Origin: Deltaproteobacteria bacterium
Lineage (GTDB): Bacteria; Desulfobacterota; Desulfobacteria; Desulfobacterales; Desulfosarcinaceae
DNA: 33,298 bases
Direction of reading: 5' to 3'
Assembly: GCA_021819735.1 (NCBI GenBank)
Contig: JAKAFO010000011.1
Location: 1 to 33,298 of the forward strand
Shown: positions 22,326 to 29,769 of the stretch, piece by piece
Layout: the number at the start of each line of letters is the position of its first letter
Numbering within the stretch: position 1 is the stretch's first letter
Notes under the pieces: generated by a model
What the model saw: only the letters and a program-made list of their open reading frames with translations
What the model was told of the DNA's origin: nothing
Database searches by the model: none
Program-made: the position numbers and the translations under genes

Positions 22326-24563
22326 ATGAGTGCGTGGCATAAAACCGGATGCATCCTGTGCGCCCAGAACTGCGGGCTGGAGATCCAGGTGGAGAACGAC
22401 CGCATGGTCAAGGTGCGGCCGGACAAGGAGAACCCGCGCAGCCAGGGGTACGCCTGCCGCAAGGGGCTCAACGTGATCTACCATCAATATCCGGCCGACC
22501 GCCTCACCCAGCCACTCAAGCGCAAGGGCAACGGCTTTACGCCCATCTCCTGGGATCAGGCCATCGCCGAGATCGCCGACAAGCTGAAGGCGCTGGTCGG
22601 CCGCCACGGGCCGCGCTGCCTGGCCTATATGGGCGCCAGCGGCCAGGGGGGCCACGCCGAGGCGGCCTTCGGCGTCACCTTGCTTCGGGCCATGGGCTCC
22701 CAGTATCTCTACTCGGCGGCCGGCCAGGAGTTCAGCGGCCTGTTCTGGGTGGCGGGCCGCATGTTCGGACGGCAGTACTACATGAACGGGCCGGACGAGC
22801 ACAAGGCCGAGATGCTGGTGGCCTGGGGCTGGAACGGCATGCAGAGCCACCAGATGCCCCGGGCGCCCCTGGTGCTCAAGGAGTTCAGCAAAGACCCGAA
22901 CCGCCTGCTGGTGGCGATCGACCCGCGCCGCAGCGAGACGGCGGCCATCGCCAACATCCACCTGGCGGTGCGGCCCGGCACCGACGCCCTGCTGATCAAG
23001 GCCATGATCGCCATCATCGTGGCCGAGGGCTGGGAGAACAAAGCCTATATCAAGGAGCACGTGGAGGGCTGGGAGACGATCCGGCCCTGGTTCGAAAAGT
23101 TCGACGTCCGCGCGGCCCTGGCGGTGTGCGAGCTGGAATATGACCAAGTCCTTGACCTGTGCCGCCGGATGGCCACCCGGCGCTGGGCCTTCCACCCGGA
23201 TCTGGGCATCTTCATGGGCCGGCGCACGACCCTCAACTCTTACCTGATGAACGTGCTGGGGGCCGTGTGCGGCATCTTCGGCGTCGTCGGCGGCAACATC
23301 ATTCCGGGCATGGTGATGCCCATGGGCTCGCACGCCGACGAGCGCAACCCCAAGACCTGGCGCACCCTGGCGACCGGTCTACCGCCGGCCGCAGCCGGTT
23401 CGTTTCCGCCCGGGGCCATGCCCGAAGAGATCCTCTCCGACCACCCCGAGCGGCTGCGCGCCGTACTGGTCAGCGTCTGCAACCCGCTGCGCGCCTATCC
23501 GGACACCACGGCCTTCGAAAAGGCCTTCGGCCGCCTGGATCTGCTGGTGGTCAACGACATCGTGCTGAGCGAGACGGCCCGGCTGGCCCACTACGTGCTG
23601 CCCTGCCGCACCTTTTACGAATCGTGGGACACCACCTTCTTCCCCATGACCTTTCCCGAAGTGTTCATGCAGTTGCGCCGGCCCATCGTGCCGCCGCCGC
23701 CCGACTGCCTGGAGGCCTCCCAGATCTTCACCCGCCTGGCCGACCGGTTGGGATTGATCCCGCCCATTCCCGACGACTTGCGGGCCGCGGCCGACGGCGA
23801 CCGCATGGCCTTCGGGGTCAAGCTCATAACCTGGGCCGCCCAGGAACCCAAGGCCCTCAAAGCCATGCCCTTCGTGCTGGGCGAGACCCTGGGCCGGGCC
23901 TGGGACAGCGCGGCCAAGGCGGCCCTGTGGGGCATGCTGATGACCGCGCCGCCCACCTTCCACGAAAATGCCGCCCGTGCCGGTTTCGCGCCCGGACCGG
24001 ATCTGGGCGACCAGATCTTCCAGGCCCTGCTGGACAAGCCCCAGGGGCTGTGGGTGGGCAAGGTCGATCCGGACCAGAACCTGAAACTGCTGCGCACCCC
24101 CTCGGGCAAGATCGAAGTGCTGATCCCCGAGCTGGCCGATGAAGCCCGGGCCCTGGATTCCAAAAGCGAAGCCGACGCCTTGCGCATGCCCGCGGCCTAT
24201 CCCCTGATCCTCAACGCCGGCCGCCACACCCAGCACAACGCCAACACCTTGATGCGCAACCCGGCCTGGAACGAAGGCCGGCGGGCCTGCACGGTGGCCG
24301 TGCATGCCGACGACGCCCAAGCCCTGGGGCTGACCGACGGCCAGCGGGTCAAGGTCACGACCGAGGCCGGCAGCGAAACGGGCGAGCTGGAGGTGAGCGA
24401 CCAGGTGCGAGCCGGCACGGTGCTGATCCCCCACGGCTTCGGCCTGCAATACGGAGAGACGGTCTACGGCATCAACGTCAACCGCCTGACCAAAAACACC
24501 CACCGCGACCCGATCGGCACGCCGCTGCACCGTTTCGTGCCCTGCCGCATCGAGGCCGCATAA
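22326..24563 (+). CDS. Molybdopterin-dependent oxidoreductase, DMSO reductase superfamily
   Basis: A 745-aa catalytic subunit with a bis-MGD cofactor. The N-terminal [4Fe-4S] site is C9-x2-C12-x3-C16-x27-C44, followed by the large molybdopterin domain and a C-terminal molydop-binding domain from about residue 625 (ILNAGRHTQHNANTLMRN). No signal peptide or twin arginine is present, so it is cytoplasmic. The place where the metal-ligating Cys or Sec usually falls, around 134-137, reads AAGQEFSG, with Gln, Glu and Ser but no cysteine. So this is not a standard formate dehydrogenase or NapA-type enzyme. ATG 22326 has GAGGAGG upstream. It heads a four-gene unit with the ferredoxin, FmdE and MoeA-like genes. 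The substrate is unknown; aldehyde, hydroxylated aromatic or sulfur compounds are all possible. Confidence 0.9.
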   Translation: MSAWHKTGCILCAQNCGLEIQVENDRMVKVRPDKENPRSQGYACRKGLNVIYHQYPADRLTQPLKRKGNGFTPISWDQAIAEIADKLKALVGRHGPRCLAYMGASGQGGHAEAAFGVTLLRAMGSQYLYSAAGQEFSGLFWVAGRMFGRQYYMNGPDEHKAEMLVAWGWNGMQSHQMPRAPLVLKEFSKDPNRLLVAIDPRRSETAAIANIHLAVRPGTDALLIKAMIAIIVAEGWENKAYIKEHVEGWETIRPWFEKFDVRAALAVCELEYDQVLDLCRRMATRRWAFHPDLGIFMGRRTTLNSYLMNVLGAVCGIFGVVGGNIIPGMVMPMGSHADERNPKTWRTLATGLPPAAAGSFPPGAMPEEILSDHPERLRAVLVSVCNPLRAYPDTTAFEKAFGRLDLLVVNDIVLSETARLAHYVLPCRTFYESWDTTFFPMTFPEVFMQLRRPIVPPPPDCLEASQIFTRLADRLGLIPPIPDDLRAAADGDRMAFGVKLITWAAQEPKALKAMPFVLGETLGRAWDSAAKAALWGMLMTAPPTFHENAARAGFAPGPDLGDQIFQALLDKPQGLWVGKVDPDQNLKLLRTPSGKIEVLIPELADEARALDSKSEADALRMPAAYPLILNAGRHTQHNANTLMRNPAWNEGRRACTVAVHADDAQALGLTDGQRVKVTTEAGSETGELEVSDQVRAGTVLIPHGFGLQYGETVYGINVNRLTKNTHRDPIGTPLHRFVPCRIEAA

Positions 24564-24580
24564 GGAAGGAGTCTTATAAA

Positions 24581-25663
24581 ATGAGTCATCCCGTATACCG
24601 ACAACTGCTGGAAGTGATGAAAAAGCGCGGTGGCGATTTTTCGGGCATGGACATCCCCGAATTCTTCGCCATGGTGGAAGCGATGTTCACGCCCGCCGAG
24701 GCCGAAGTGAACAACGCCATGCCCCGGGGGCCGTTCACGGCCCAGGATCTGGCCAAGGGCATGGGCCGCGAGACGGCCGAGATCCAGGCCTTGCTGGAGG
24801 GCATGGCCGACAAGGGGCTCTGCCTGGCCCTGCGCATGGGCGGCACCACATACTACCAGAGCGCGCGTTTCATGCCCGGCATCCTGGAGTTCCAGTTCAT
24901 GCCCGGCCGCAGCGGCGAGCGCGAAAAGCAGCTCGCCAAGCTGATCTACGCCTACAAGAAGGCCTTCGATGCCAGGAGCGACATCTCCGCGCCGGCCTAC
25001 CCGCTCAACCGCGTGATCACCGTGGAGCGGACCATCGCTGCCGGCAACCAGGTGCACACTTACGACCAGGTACAGAGCTTCATTGACCAAAACGATCAGA
25101 TCGCCGTCACCACCTGCTTCTGCCGGCACGCGGCCCTGCTGCGCGGTGAAGAGATCCACGGCATGCCCAACGATGTCTGCATGCAGTTCGGCCCGGCGGC
25201 CCAGTTCGCCGTGGAGCGGCTCAACGGCCGCATGCTGACCAAAGCGGAAGCGCGTACGGTGCTCGAACGCTCCGAGGAAGCCGGCCTGATCCACATGAGC
25301 GTCAACATGACCGAGGGCCTCGGCTTCATCTGCAACTGCGACCGCTGGCACTGCGTGACCGTCACCCGGGCCCTGGCCAAGGAGAAGCCGGCGTTCTACT
25401 TCAACTCAGGCTTCCAGCCGCAGTTCGACGCCGAGAAGTGCACGGCCTGCGAAACCTGCCTCGACCGCTGCCCGGCCACGGCCCTGACCATGGGCGCCCA
25501 GGAGTTGCCCGTGGTGGACCTGGACCGCTGCTTCGGCTGCGCCGTCTGCGCCACCGGCTGCCCCACCGAGGCCATCGCCATGGTCAACCGTACCGACATC
25601 CTTGCGCCGCCCAAGGACGGCAAGGCCCTCAAGGCCGCCATGGCAGCCGCCGGCCAGGGATAG
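24581..25663 (+). CDS. 4Fe-4S dicluster ferredoxin-like protein, redox partner
   Basis: A 360-aa protein. The C-terminus has two ferredoxin motifs: C287-x2-C290-x2-C293-x3-C297 and C317-x2-C320-x2-C323-x3-C327, enough for two [4Fe-4S] clusters. The middle has further cysteines, C179-x-C181, C200 and C251-x-C253-x4-C258, which may hold a third cluster. The N-terminal about 100 residues look helical and may be a winged-helix-like segment (FTAQDLAKGMG, then helix). ATG 24581 follows AAGGAAGGAG, 17 nt after the oxidoreductase stop. It is the likely electron carrier between the molybdenum enzyme and the cell's electron pool. The same family occurs in many anaerobes near other redox genes, so the partner is inferred from gene order. 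Confidence 0.88.
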   Translation: MSHPVYRQLLEVMKKRGGDFSGMDIPEFFAMVEAMFTPAEAEVNNAMPRGPFTAQDLAKGMGRETAEIQALLEGMADKGLCLALRMGGTTYYQSARFMPGILEFQFMPGRSGEREKQLAKLIYAYKKAFDARSDISAPAYPLNRVITVERTIAAGNQVHTYDQVQSFIDQNDQIAVTTCFCRHAALLRGEEIHGMPNDVCMQFGPAAQFAVERLNGRMLTKAEARTVLERSEEAGLIHMSVNMTEGLGFICNCDRWHCVTVTRALAKEKPAFYFNSGFQPQFDAEKCTACETCLDRCPATALTMGAQELPVVDLDRCFGCAVCATGCPTEAIAMVNRTDILAPPKDGKALKAAMAAAGQG

Positions 25664-25669
25664 ACGGGA

Positions 25670-26311
25670 ATGCAACCCTTCCACGTCCTGCTCGCCGAAT
25701 CCGCCACCGCCCACGGGCACCTGTGCCCGGGGCAGGTGGTGGGCGTGCGCATGGCCCTGCTCGGCTGCCGGCTCATCGGCCTTAGCGATCCGCGCAGCCG
25801 CGAGCAGATCAAGAAACTGATCGTCTATGTGGAAATGGACCGCTGCACGGCCGATGCCGTGGCCCATGTGACCGGCGTGCGCCTGGGGCGACGCTCGCTC
25901 AAGTTCGCCGATTACGGCATCATGGCCGCCACCTTCGTGCGCCTGGACACGGGCGCGGCCTTCCGGGTCGTCTCCACCGAAGAGGCCCGCGATCTTTGCC
26001 ACCTCTACGCACCGGGCCTGGCCACCAAGGTCGAAGGCCAGATCGTGGCCTATAAACGCATGCCCGACAGCGTGCTCTTCCAGGTCCAGCAGGTGCGCGT
26101 GCCGTTGCGTCCCGAAGATCTGCCCGGCCCCACGCGCAGCAAAGTGGCCTGCGCGCGCTGCGGTCAGGTGGTGCGCGACGGGCGGCAGGTGGCCTCGGCC
26201 GAAGGGCCGCTGTGCAAGCCGTGCGGCCAGGGCGCCTACTTCCAGGAGCCCCGGCCGGTGGCCTGGGAAGATATGAACTGGCGTCCGGAAGAAGAAAGCA
26301 AAGAAGAATGA
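25670..26311 (+). CDS. FmdE-like protein with zinc finger tail
   Basis: A 213-aa FmdE (formylmethanofuran dehydrogenase subunit E-like) protein. The core motif is H15-G-H17-L-C19-P-G, followed by the family segments MDRCTADAV, and LGRRSLKFADYG, which are thought to bind a metal. The C-terminus is a treble-clef zinc finger with CARCG and CKPCG pairs. In methanogens and sulfate reducers FmdE is encoded near molybdopterin enzymes, though its biochemical role is unclear and metal or cofactor delivery is only proposed. ATG 25670 starts 6 nt after the ferredoxin stop. The ribosome site is weak, so coupled translation is likely. Confidence 0.88.
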   Translation: MQPFHVLLAESATAHGHLCPGQVVGVRMALLGCRLIGLSDPRSREQIKKLIVYVEMDRCTADAVAHVTGVRLGRRSLKFADYGIMAATFVRLDTGAAFRVVSTEEARDLCHLYAPGLATKVEGQIVAYKRMPDSVLFQVQQVRVPLRPEDLPGPTRSKVACARCGQVVRDGRQVASAEGPLCKPCGQGAYFQEPRPVAWEDMNWRPEEESKEE

Positions 26312-26331
26312 AGTAAAAGGAAGCCCTGTCC

Positions 26332-27363
26332 ATGCTGAAGAAAATTCACCTGGCCGAAGCCGCCGGCACTCGACTGGCCCACGACATCACCGAGATCCGT
26401 CCCGGCGAGTTCAAGGGGCCGGCCTTTCGCAAGGGTCACACGGTGTGTGCCGAAGATATCTGCCGCCTGCAACGCCTGGGCAAGAACCACCTGTACGTCA
26501 TCGACCTTGCACCCGACGAGATCCACGAAGACCAGGCCGCCGCACTGCTGGCCCAAGCCCTAGCCGGCGACGGCGTCGTGTGGGAAGATGCACCCCGGGA
26601 AGGCAAGATCGAACTACGGGCCGGCCGCGACGGATTGCTGCGGGTGGATACCACGGCCCTGGCGGCCTTCAACCTGATCGACGAGGTCATGTGCGCCACG
26701 TTGCACAACCATACCCGCGTGGCCAAAGACGAGATGGTGGCGGCCACGCGGGCTATCCCCCTGGTCATGCCCCGGGCGGCCATCGCCCGGGCCGCGGCCG
26801 TGGCCGGCCAGAACGGCCCCCTGCTTTCGGTGGCGCCCCTGCGGGCGGCTCGGGCCGGCATCGTCGTCACCGGCAACGAAGTCTACCAGGGATTGGTCGA
26901 AGATCGCTTCGTGCCGATCCTCACGGAGAAGTTATTCGGCTTGGGATCTTCGGTGGCGGCCACCGCGTTCGTGCCCGACGATGCCGAGCGCATCGCCGCG
27001 GCCCTCAAAGAACAAATGAACCAGGGCTGCGATCTACTCCTGACCACCGCCGGCATGAGCGTCGATCCCGACGACGTCACGCGCCAGGGCATCCGCCGGG
27101 CCGGCGCCACCGAGATGCACTACGGCGCCGCGGCCCTGCCGGGAGCCATGTTCCTGGTGGCCTACATCGGTGCGATTCCCCTGCTGGGGGTGCCGGCCTG
27201 CGGCCTGCACCATCAGACCACGGCCCTGGATCTGATCCTGCCCCGGGTGCTGGCGGGTGAACGGGTCGGGAAAAAGGATCTGGCCTTTTTGGGACATGGC
27301 GGTCTTTGCCGCAACTGCCCGAGTTGCACCTATCCGCGTTGCGCCTTCGGCAAGGGGGCCTAG
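26332..27363 (+). CDS. MoeA/MogA-like molybdopterin-binding protein with Cys tail
   Basis: A 343-aa protein whose middle and C-terminal part resembles the MoCF/MoeA-MogA molybdopterin-binding fold. It shows RAGIVVTGNEVYQG, an acidic TTAGMSVDPDDVTRQ loop and the strand GVPACGLHH. That places it among proteins that handle the molybdenum cofactor or its precursors. The last 23 residues add a cysteine cluster, C326-x2-C329-x2-C332-x4-C337 (LCRNCPSCTYPRC), which could bind iron-sulfur or zinc. ATG 26332 follows AAAAGGAAG, 20 nt after the FmdE stop. As the last gene of the cluster it probably inserts or processes the cofactor of the oxidoreductase, by inference. It ends 5 nt before the convergent gene. 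Confidence 0.85.
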   Translation: MLKKIHLAEAAGTRLAHDITEIRPGEFKGPAFRKGHTVCAEDICRLQRLGKNHLYVIDLAPDEIHEDQAAALLAQALAGDGVVWEDAPREGKIELRAGRDGLLRVDTTALAAFNLIDEVMCATLHNHTRVAKDEMVAATRAIPLVMPRAAIARAAAVAGQNGPLLSVAPLRAARAGIVVTGNEVYQGLVEDRFVPILTEKLFGLGSSVAATAFVPDDAERIAAALKEQMNQGCDLLLTTAGMSVDPDDVTRQGIRRAGATEMHYGAAALPGAMFLVAYIGAIPLLGVPACGLHHQTTALDLILPRVLAGERVGKKDLAFLGHGGLCRNCPSCTYPRCAFGKGA

Positions 27364-27368
27364 CCGCG

Positions 27369-28358
27369 CTACACCGTCACCACGATCTTACCCACCTGTT
27401 GGCTGGCTTCCAGGTAGCGGTGGGCCTCGGCGATCTGGTCCAGGGGGAAGGTGCGGTCGATTCTGGGGACCAACGCACCCGATTCGAGGCCCTCATAGAC
27501 GAACTGCTTGGCCCGGTTCAGCTTGTCGGGAAAGCCGCTGATCTCGAACAACGTGTAGCCGCGCAGGGTCAGCCCCTTGGCCAGGGCCTGGCCCAGAGGG
27601 AACGGGGTGGGCTCCATGGAGAGCAGCCCGTAGATGATAAGCGTTCCGCCCGGGGAAGCGGCCTTGGCCAGCTTTTCCACGAAGGGTCCGCCCACGGCAT
27701 CGAAGATCAGGCGCACGCCTTTGCCGTCGGTGATGGTCTTGGTGCGCTGGGAGACGTTTTCCTGGTCGGTGACCACCACGTGGTCGGCGCCAGCCTGGAG
27801 CAGCAGATCTTTCTTACCCGGGCCGCGGGTGGTGGCGATGGCCACGGCGCCGAGGCGCTTGGCGATCTGGATGGCGGCCAGACCCACGCTGCTGCTGGCG
27901 GCGGTAATCAGCACCGGCTCGCCCCGAACCAAGCCGCCCAATTCCACGAGGCCGCCGTAGGCGGTCAAATACTGCATCCAGATGGCGGCGCCTTCGGCCG
28001 CCGATAGGTTATCGGGGTAATGGGCCACGGCCGCGGCCGGCACCACGGCGCTCTCGCCGTAGACGCCGAATTTGCCCTGGGAAAAGGCCGGGATGGTGCT
28101 CACCCGGTCGCCGATTTTGAATCCCTGGACGCCCGGCCCGAGGGCATCCACGACCCCGGCGGCCTCATACCCCAGACGGGAGGGCAGATGGGGACGCTCC
28201 AGATAGAGCCCCATGCGGAATTGCGCCTCGGCGCGGTTGAGCCCCAGGGCTTCGACCTTGATCCGCACTTCGCCCTGGCCGGGTTCGGCCAGCGGCAGTT
28301 CGTCGAACTGAAGTACTTCCGGTCCACCGGTCTTGTGAAAACGGACGATTCTGGGCAT
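27369..28358 (-). CDS. Quinone oxidoreductase-like MDR enzyme
   Basis: A 329-aa medium-chain dehydrogenase/reductase of the NADPH:quinone reductase/zeta-crystallin branch, which lacks the catalytic zinc. It has the N-terminal GroES-like part (GEVRIKVEALGLNRAE), YEAAGVVDALGPGVQ and an NADPH-binding segment with TAASSSVGLAAIQIAKRLGA. No zinc-binding Cys/His set is seen. The gene start ATG 28358 has AAGGAGG upstream and lies 57 nt after ackA. It may be read from the same minus-strand unit as xsc and ackA. Family members reduce quinones, alpha,beta-unsaturated carbonyls or aldehydes, so a role in sulfonate degradation is only positional. Confidence 0.85.
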   Translation of the reverse strand: MPRIVRFHKTGGPEVLQFDELPLAEPGQGEVRIKVEALGLNRAEAQFRMGLYLERPHLPSRLGYEAAGVVDALGPGVQGFKIGDRVSTIPAFSQGKFGVYGESAVVPAAAVAHYPDNLSAAEGAAIWMQYLTAYGGLVELGGLVRGEPVLITAASSSVGLAAIQIAKRLGAVAIATTRGPGKKDLLLQAGADHVVVTDQENVSQRTKTITDGKGVRLIFDAVGGPFVEKLAKAASPGGTLIIYGLLSMEPTPFPLGQALAKGLTLRGYTLFEISGFPDKLNRAKQFVYEGLESGALVPRIDRTFPLDQIAEAHRYLEASQQVGKIVVTV

Positions 28359-28415
28359 GGCACACCTCCTTGAGCTTTTTAATATGCGCGGAAGCTAAGG
28401 GTGGGGCGGCCGATG

Positions 28416-29588
28416 TCAAACCAGGGCGTGGGCCTGGCGGGCGATCATGCGTTCTTCGTCGGTGGGAATCACCAGCACTTTGATTTGGCTGTGGGTTGCG
28501 GAAATGAGGCCGGCGCTGCCCACCATGCGGGCATTGGCGGCCGGGTCCAGGCAGAGCCCGAAATTCTCCAGGCCCTCGAGCGCCAAGGCGCGCAGTTCGG
28601 GGCTGTTTTCGCCCACCCCGGCAGTAAAGACCAGGGCCTGGCAGCCCGCCAGGGCGAAGCAATAACCGCCGATGTATTTGCGCAGGGTATGCACGTACAT
28701 CTCCACGGCCAGGGTAGCGTCGGCGTCCCCTTCGGCCCGGGCCGCCAGGATGGCGCGCAGGTCCCGGCCGCGACCGCTGATGGCGGCAAGTCCACTCTGG
28801 GTGTTGAGCAGATCCACCATCTGTTCCAGACCCATGCCGGTGCGGCGCGCCATATAGGGCAGCACGGCCGGGTCCAGATAGCCGGCCCGGGTGCCCATGA
28901 TCAAGCCTTCCAGGGGCGTGAATCCCATGGAGGTGTCCAGCACCCGGCCGCCATCGAAGGCCGTGATGCTGGCGCCGTTGCCCAGATGGGCGCTGATCAG
29001 CTTGAGCCGGTCCAGGGGCAGGCCCAGCATATCGGCGGCGGCCAGCGTCACGTAGTGATGGGAGAGGCCGTGGAAGCCGAAACGCCGCACGCCGTGCTCG
29101 GTGTACCAATCCCGGGGCACGGCGTAGAGATAGGATTTGGCCGGCATGCTCAAATAAAAGGAGGTATCGAAGCAGGCCACCTGGCGCGCGCCTGGCAGCA
29201 GCTCGCGGCAAGCACGCACCACGGCCAGGGCCGGCGGCATGTGCAGGGGAGCCAACTCCCGGAGGGTCTCCATTTGGGCCAGACTGCGGTCGTCCACCAC
29301 CGTGGCGCCGGCGAAGAGATGGCCGCCGTGCACCAGGCGATGACCGACCAGGAAAACATCCGCGCACCCCAGAATATCGAGCAGCAGGGCCAGGGCCTGG
29401 CGGTGATCGGCGCAGGCCAGCTCCCGGCTATTACATTTCTCCCCAGGATACGCATACACCAGGCGCGCCGGCGCCTGACCATCGCCGATCCGCTCCACCA
29501 GGCCCCGGGACAGCTCGCGCTCGCCGGGCATCTCCAGCAGCTTGATCTTGAGCGAGCTGCTGCCGCTGTTGCAGATGAGCACCTTCAT
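28416..29588 (-). CDS. ackA: Acetate kinase
   Basis: A 390-aa acetate kinase that interconverts acetyl phosphate plus ADP and acetate plus ATP. The N-terminal signature MKVLICNSGSSSLK, HRLVHGG, ISAHLGNGASI and GVGENSPELR are intact, as are the TSMGFTPLEG segment and the catalytic arginine and asparagine neighbourhoods. ATG 29588 is the first start in the canonical place; a longer TTG frame at 29609 is unlikely. The gene starts 21 nt after a 40-aa peptide and follows xsc. That places it to use the acetyl phosphate made by Xsc for substrate-level ATP. Confidence 0.95.
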   Translation of the reverse strand: MKVLICNSGSSSLKIKLLEMPGERELSRGLVERIGDGQAPARLVYAYPGEKCNSRELACADHRQALALLLDILGCADVFLVGHRLVHGGHLFAGATVVDDRSLAQMETLRELAPLHMPPALAVVRACRELLPGARQVACFDTSFYLSMPAKSYLYAVPRDWYTEHGVRRFGFHGLSHHYVTLAAADMLGLPLDRLKLISAHLGNGASITAFDGGRVLDTSMGFTPLEGLIMGTRAGYLDPAVLPYMARRTGMGLEQMVDLLNTQSGLAAISGRGRDLRAILAARAEGDADATLAVEMYVHTLRKYIGGYCFALAGCQALVFTAGVGENSPELRALALEGLENFGLCLDPAANARMVGSAGLISATHSQIKVLVIPTDEERMIARQAHALV

Positions 29589-29609
29589 CGCATTGTGCTT
29601 TCCTCGCAA

Positions 29610-29732
29610 TCAGACATTGGCCATCAGAACGGCCAGCACCACCAGAACGATTTTGGCGGTCTCTTTAGAAACCGGCCGCGGCCCGTCCTGATCCGCTTTT
29701 CTAACTGCTTTGACTTCCACTTGTGCTTCCAT
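29610..29732 (-). CDS. Small 40-aa membrane-type peptide between xsc and ackA
   Basis: A 40-codon frame, ATG 29732 to TGA 29610, lies 37 nt after xsc and 21 nt before ackA on the same strand. The first about 25 residues are charged (MEAQVEVKAVRKADQDG), and the C-terminus is hydrophobic (AKIVLVVLAVLMANV), long enough for a short membrane helix. GGAG lies about 10 nt upstream. The frame, spacing and tight fit in the operon support a real gene, though no homologue can be named. It could be a small membrane anchor or regulator of the enzyme pair; that is speculation. Confidence 0.55.
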   Translation of the reverse strand: MEAQVEVKAVRKADQDGPRPVSKETAKIVLVVLAVLMANV

Positions 29733-29769
29733 GTCTCGCCTGCTCCGATCCGCATCGACCCATTTTAGA

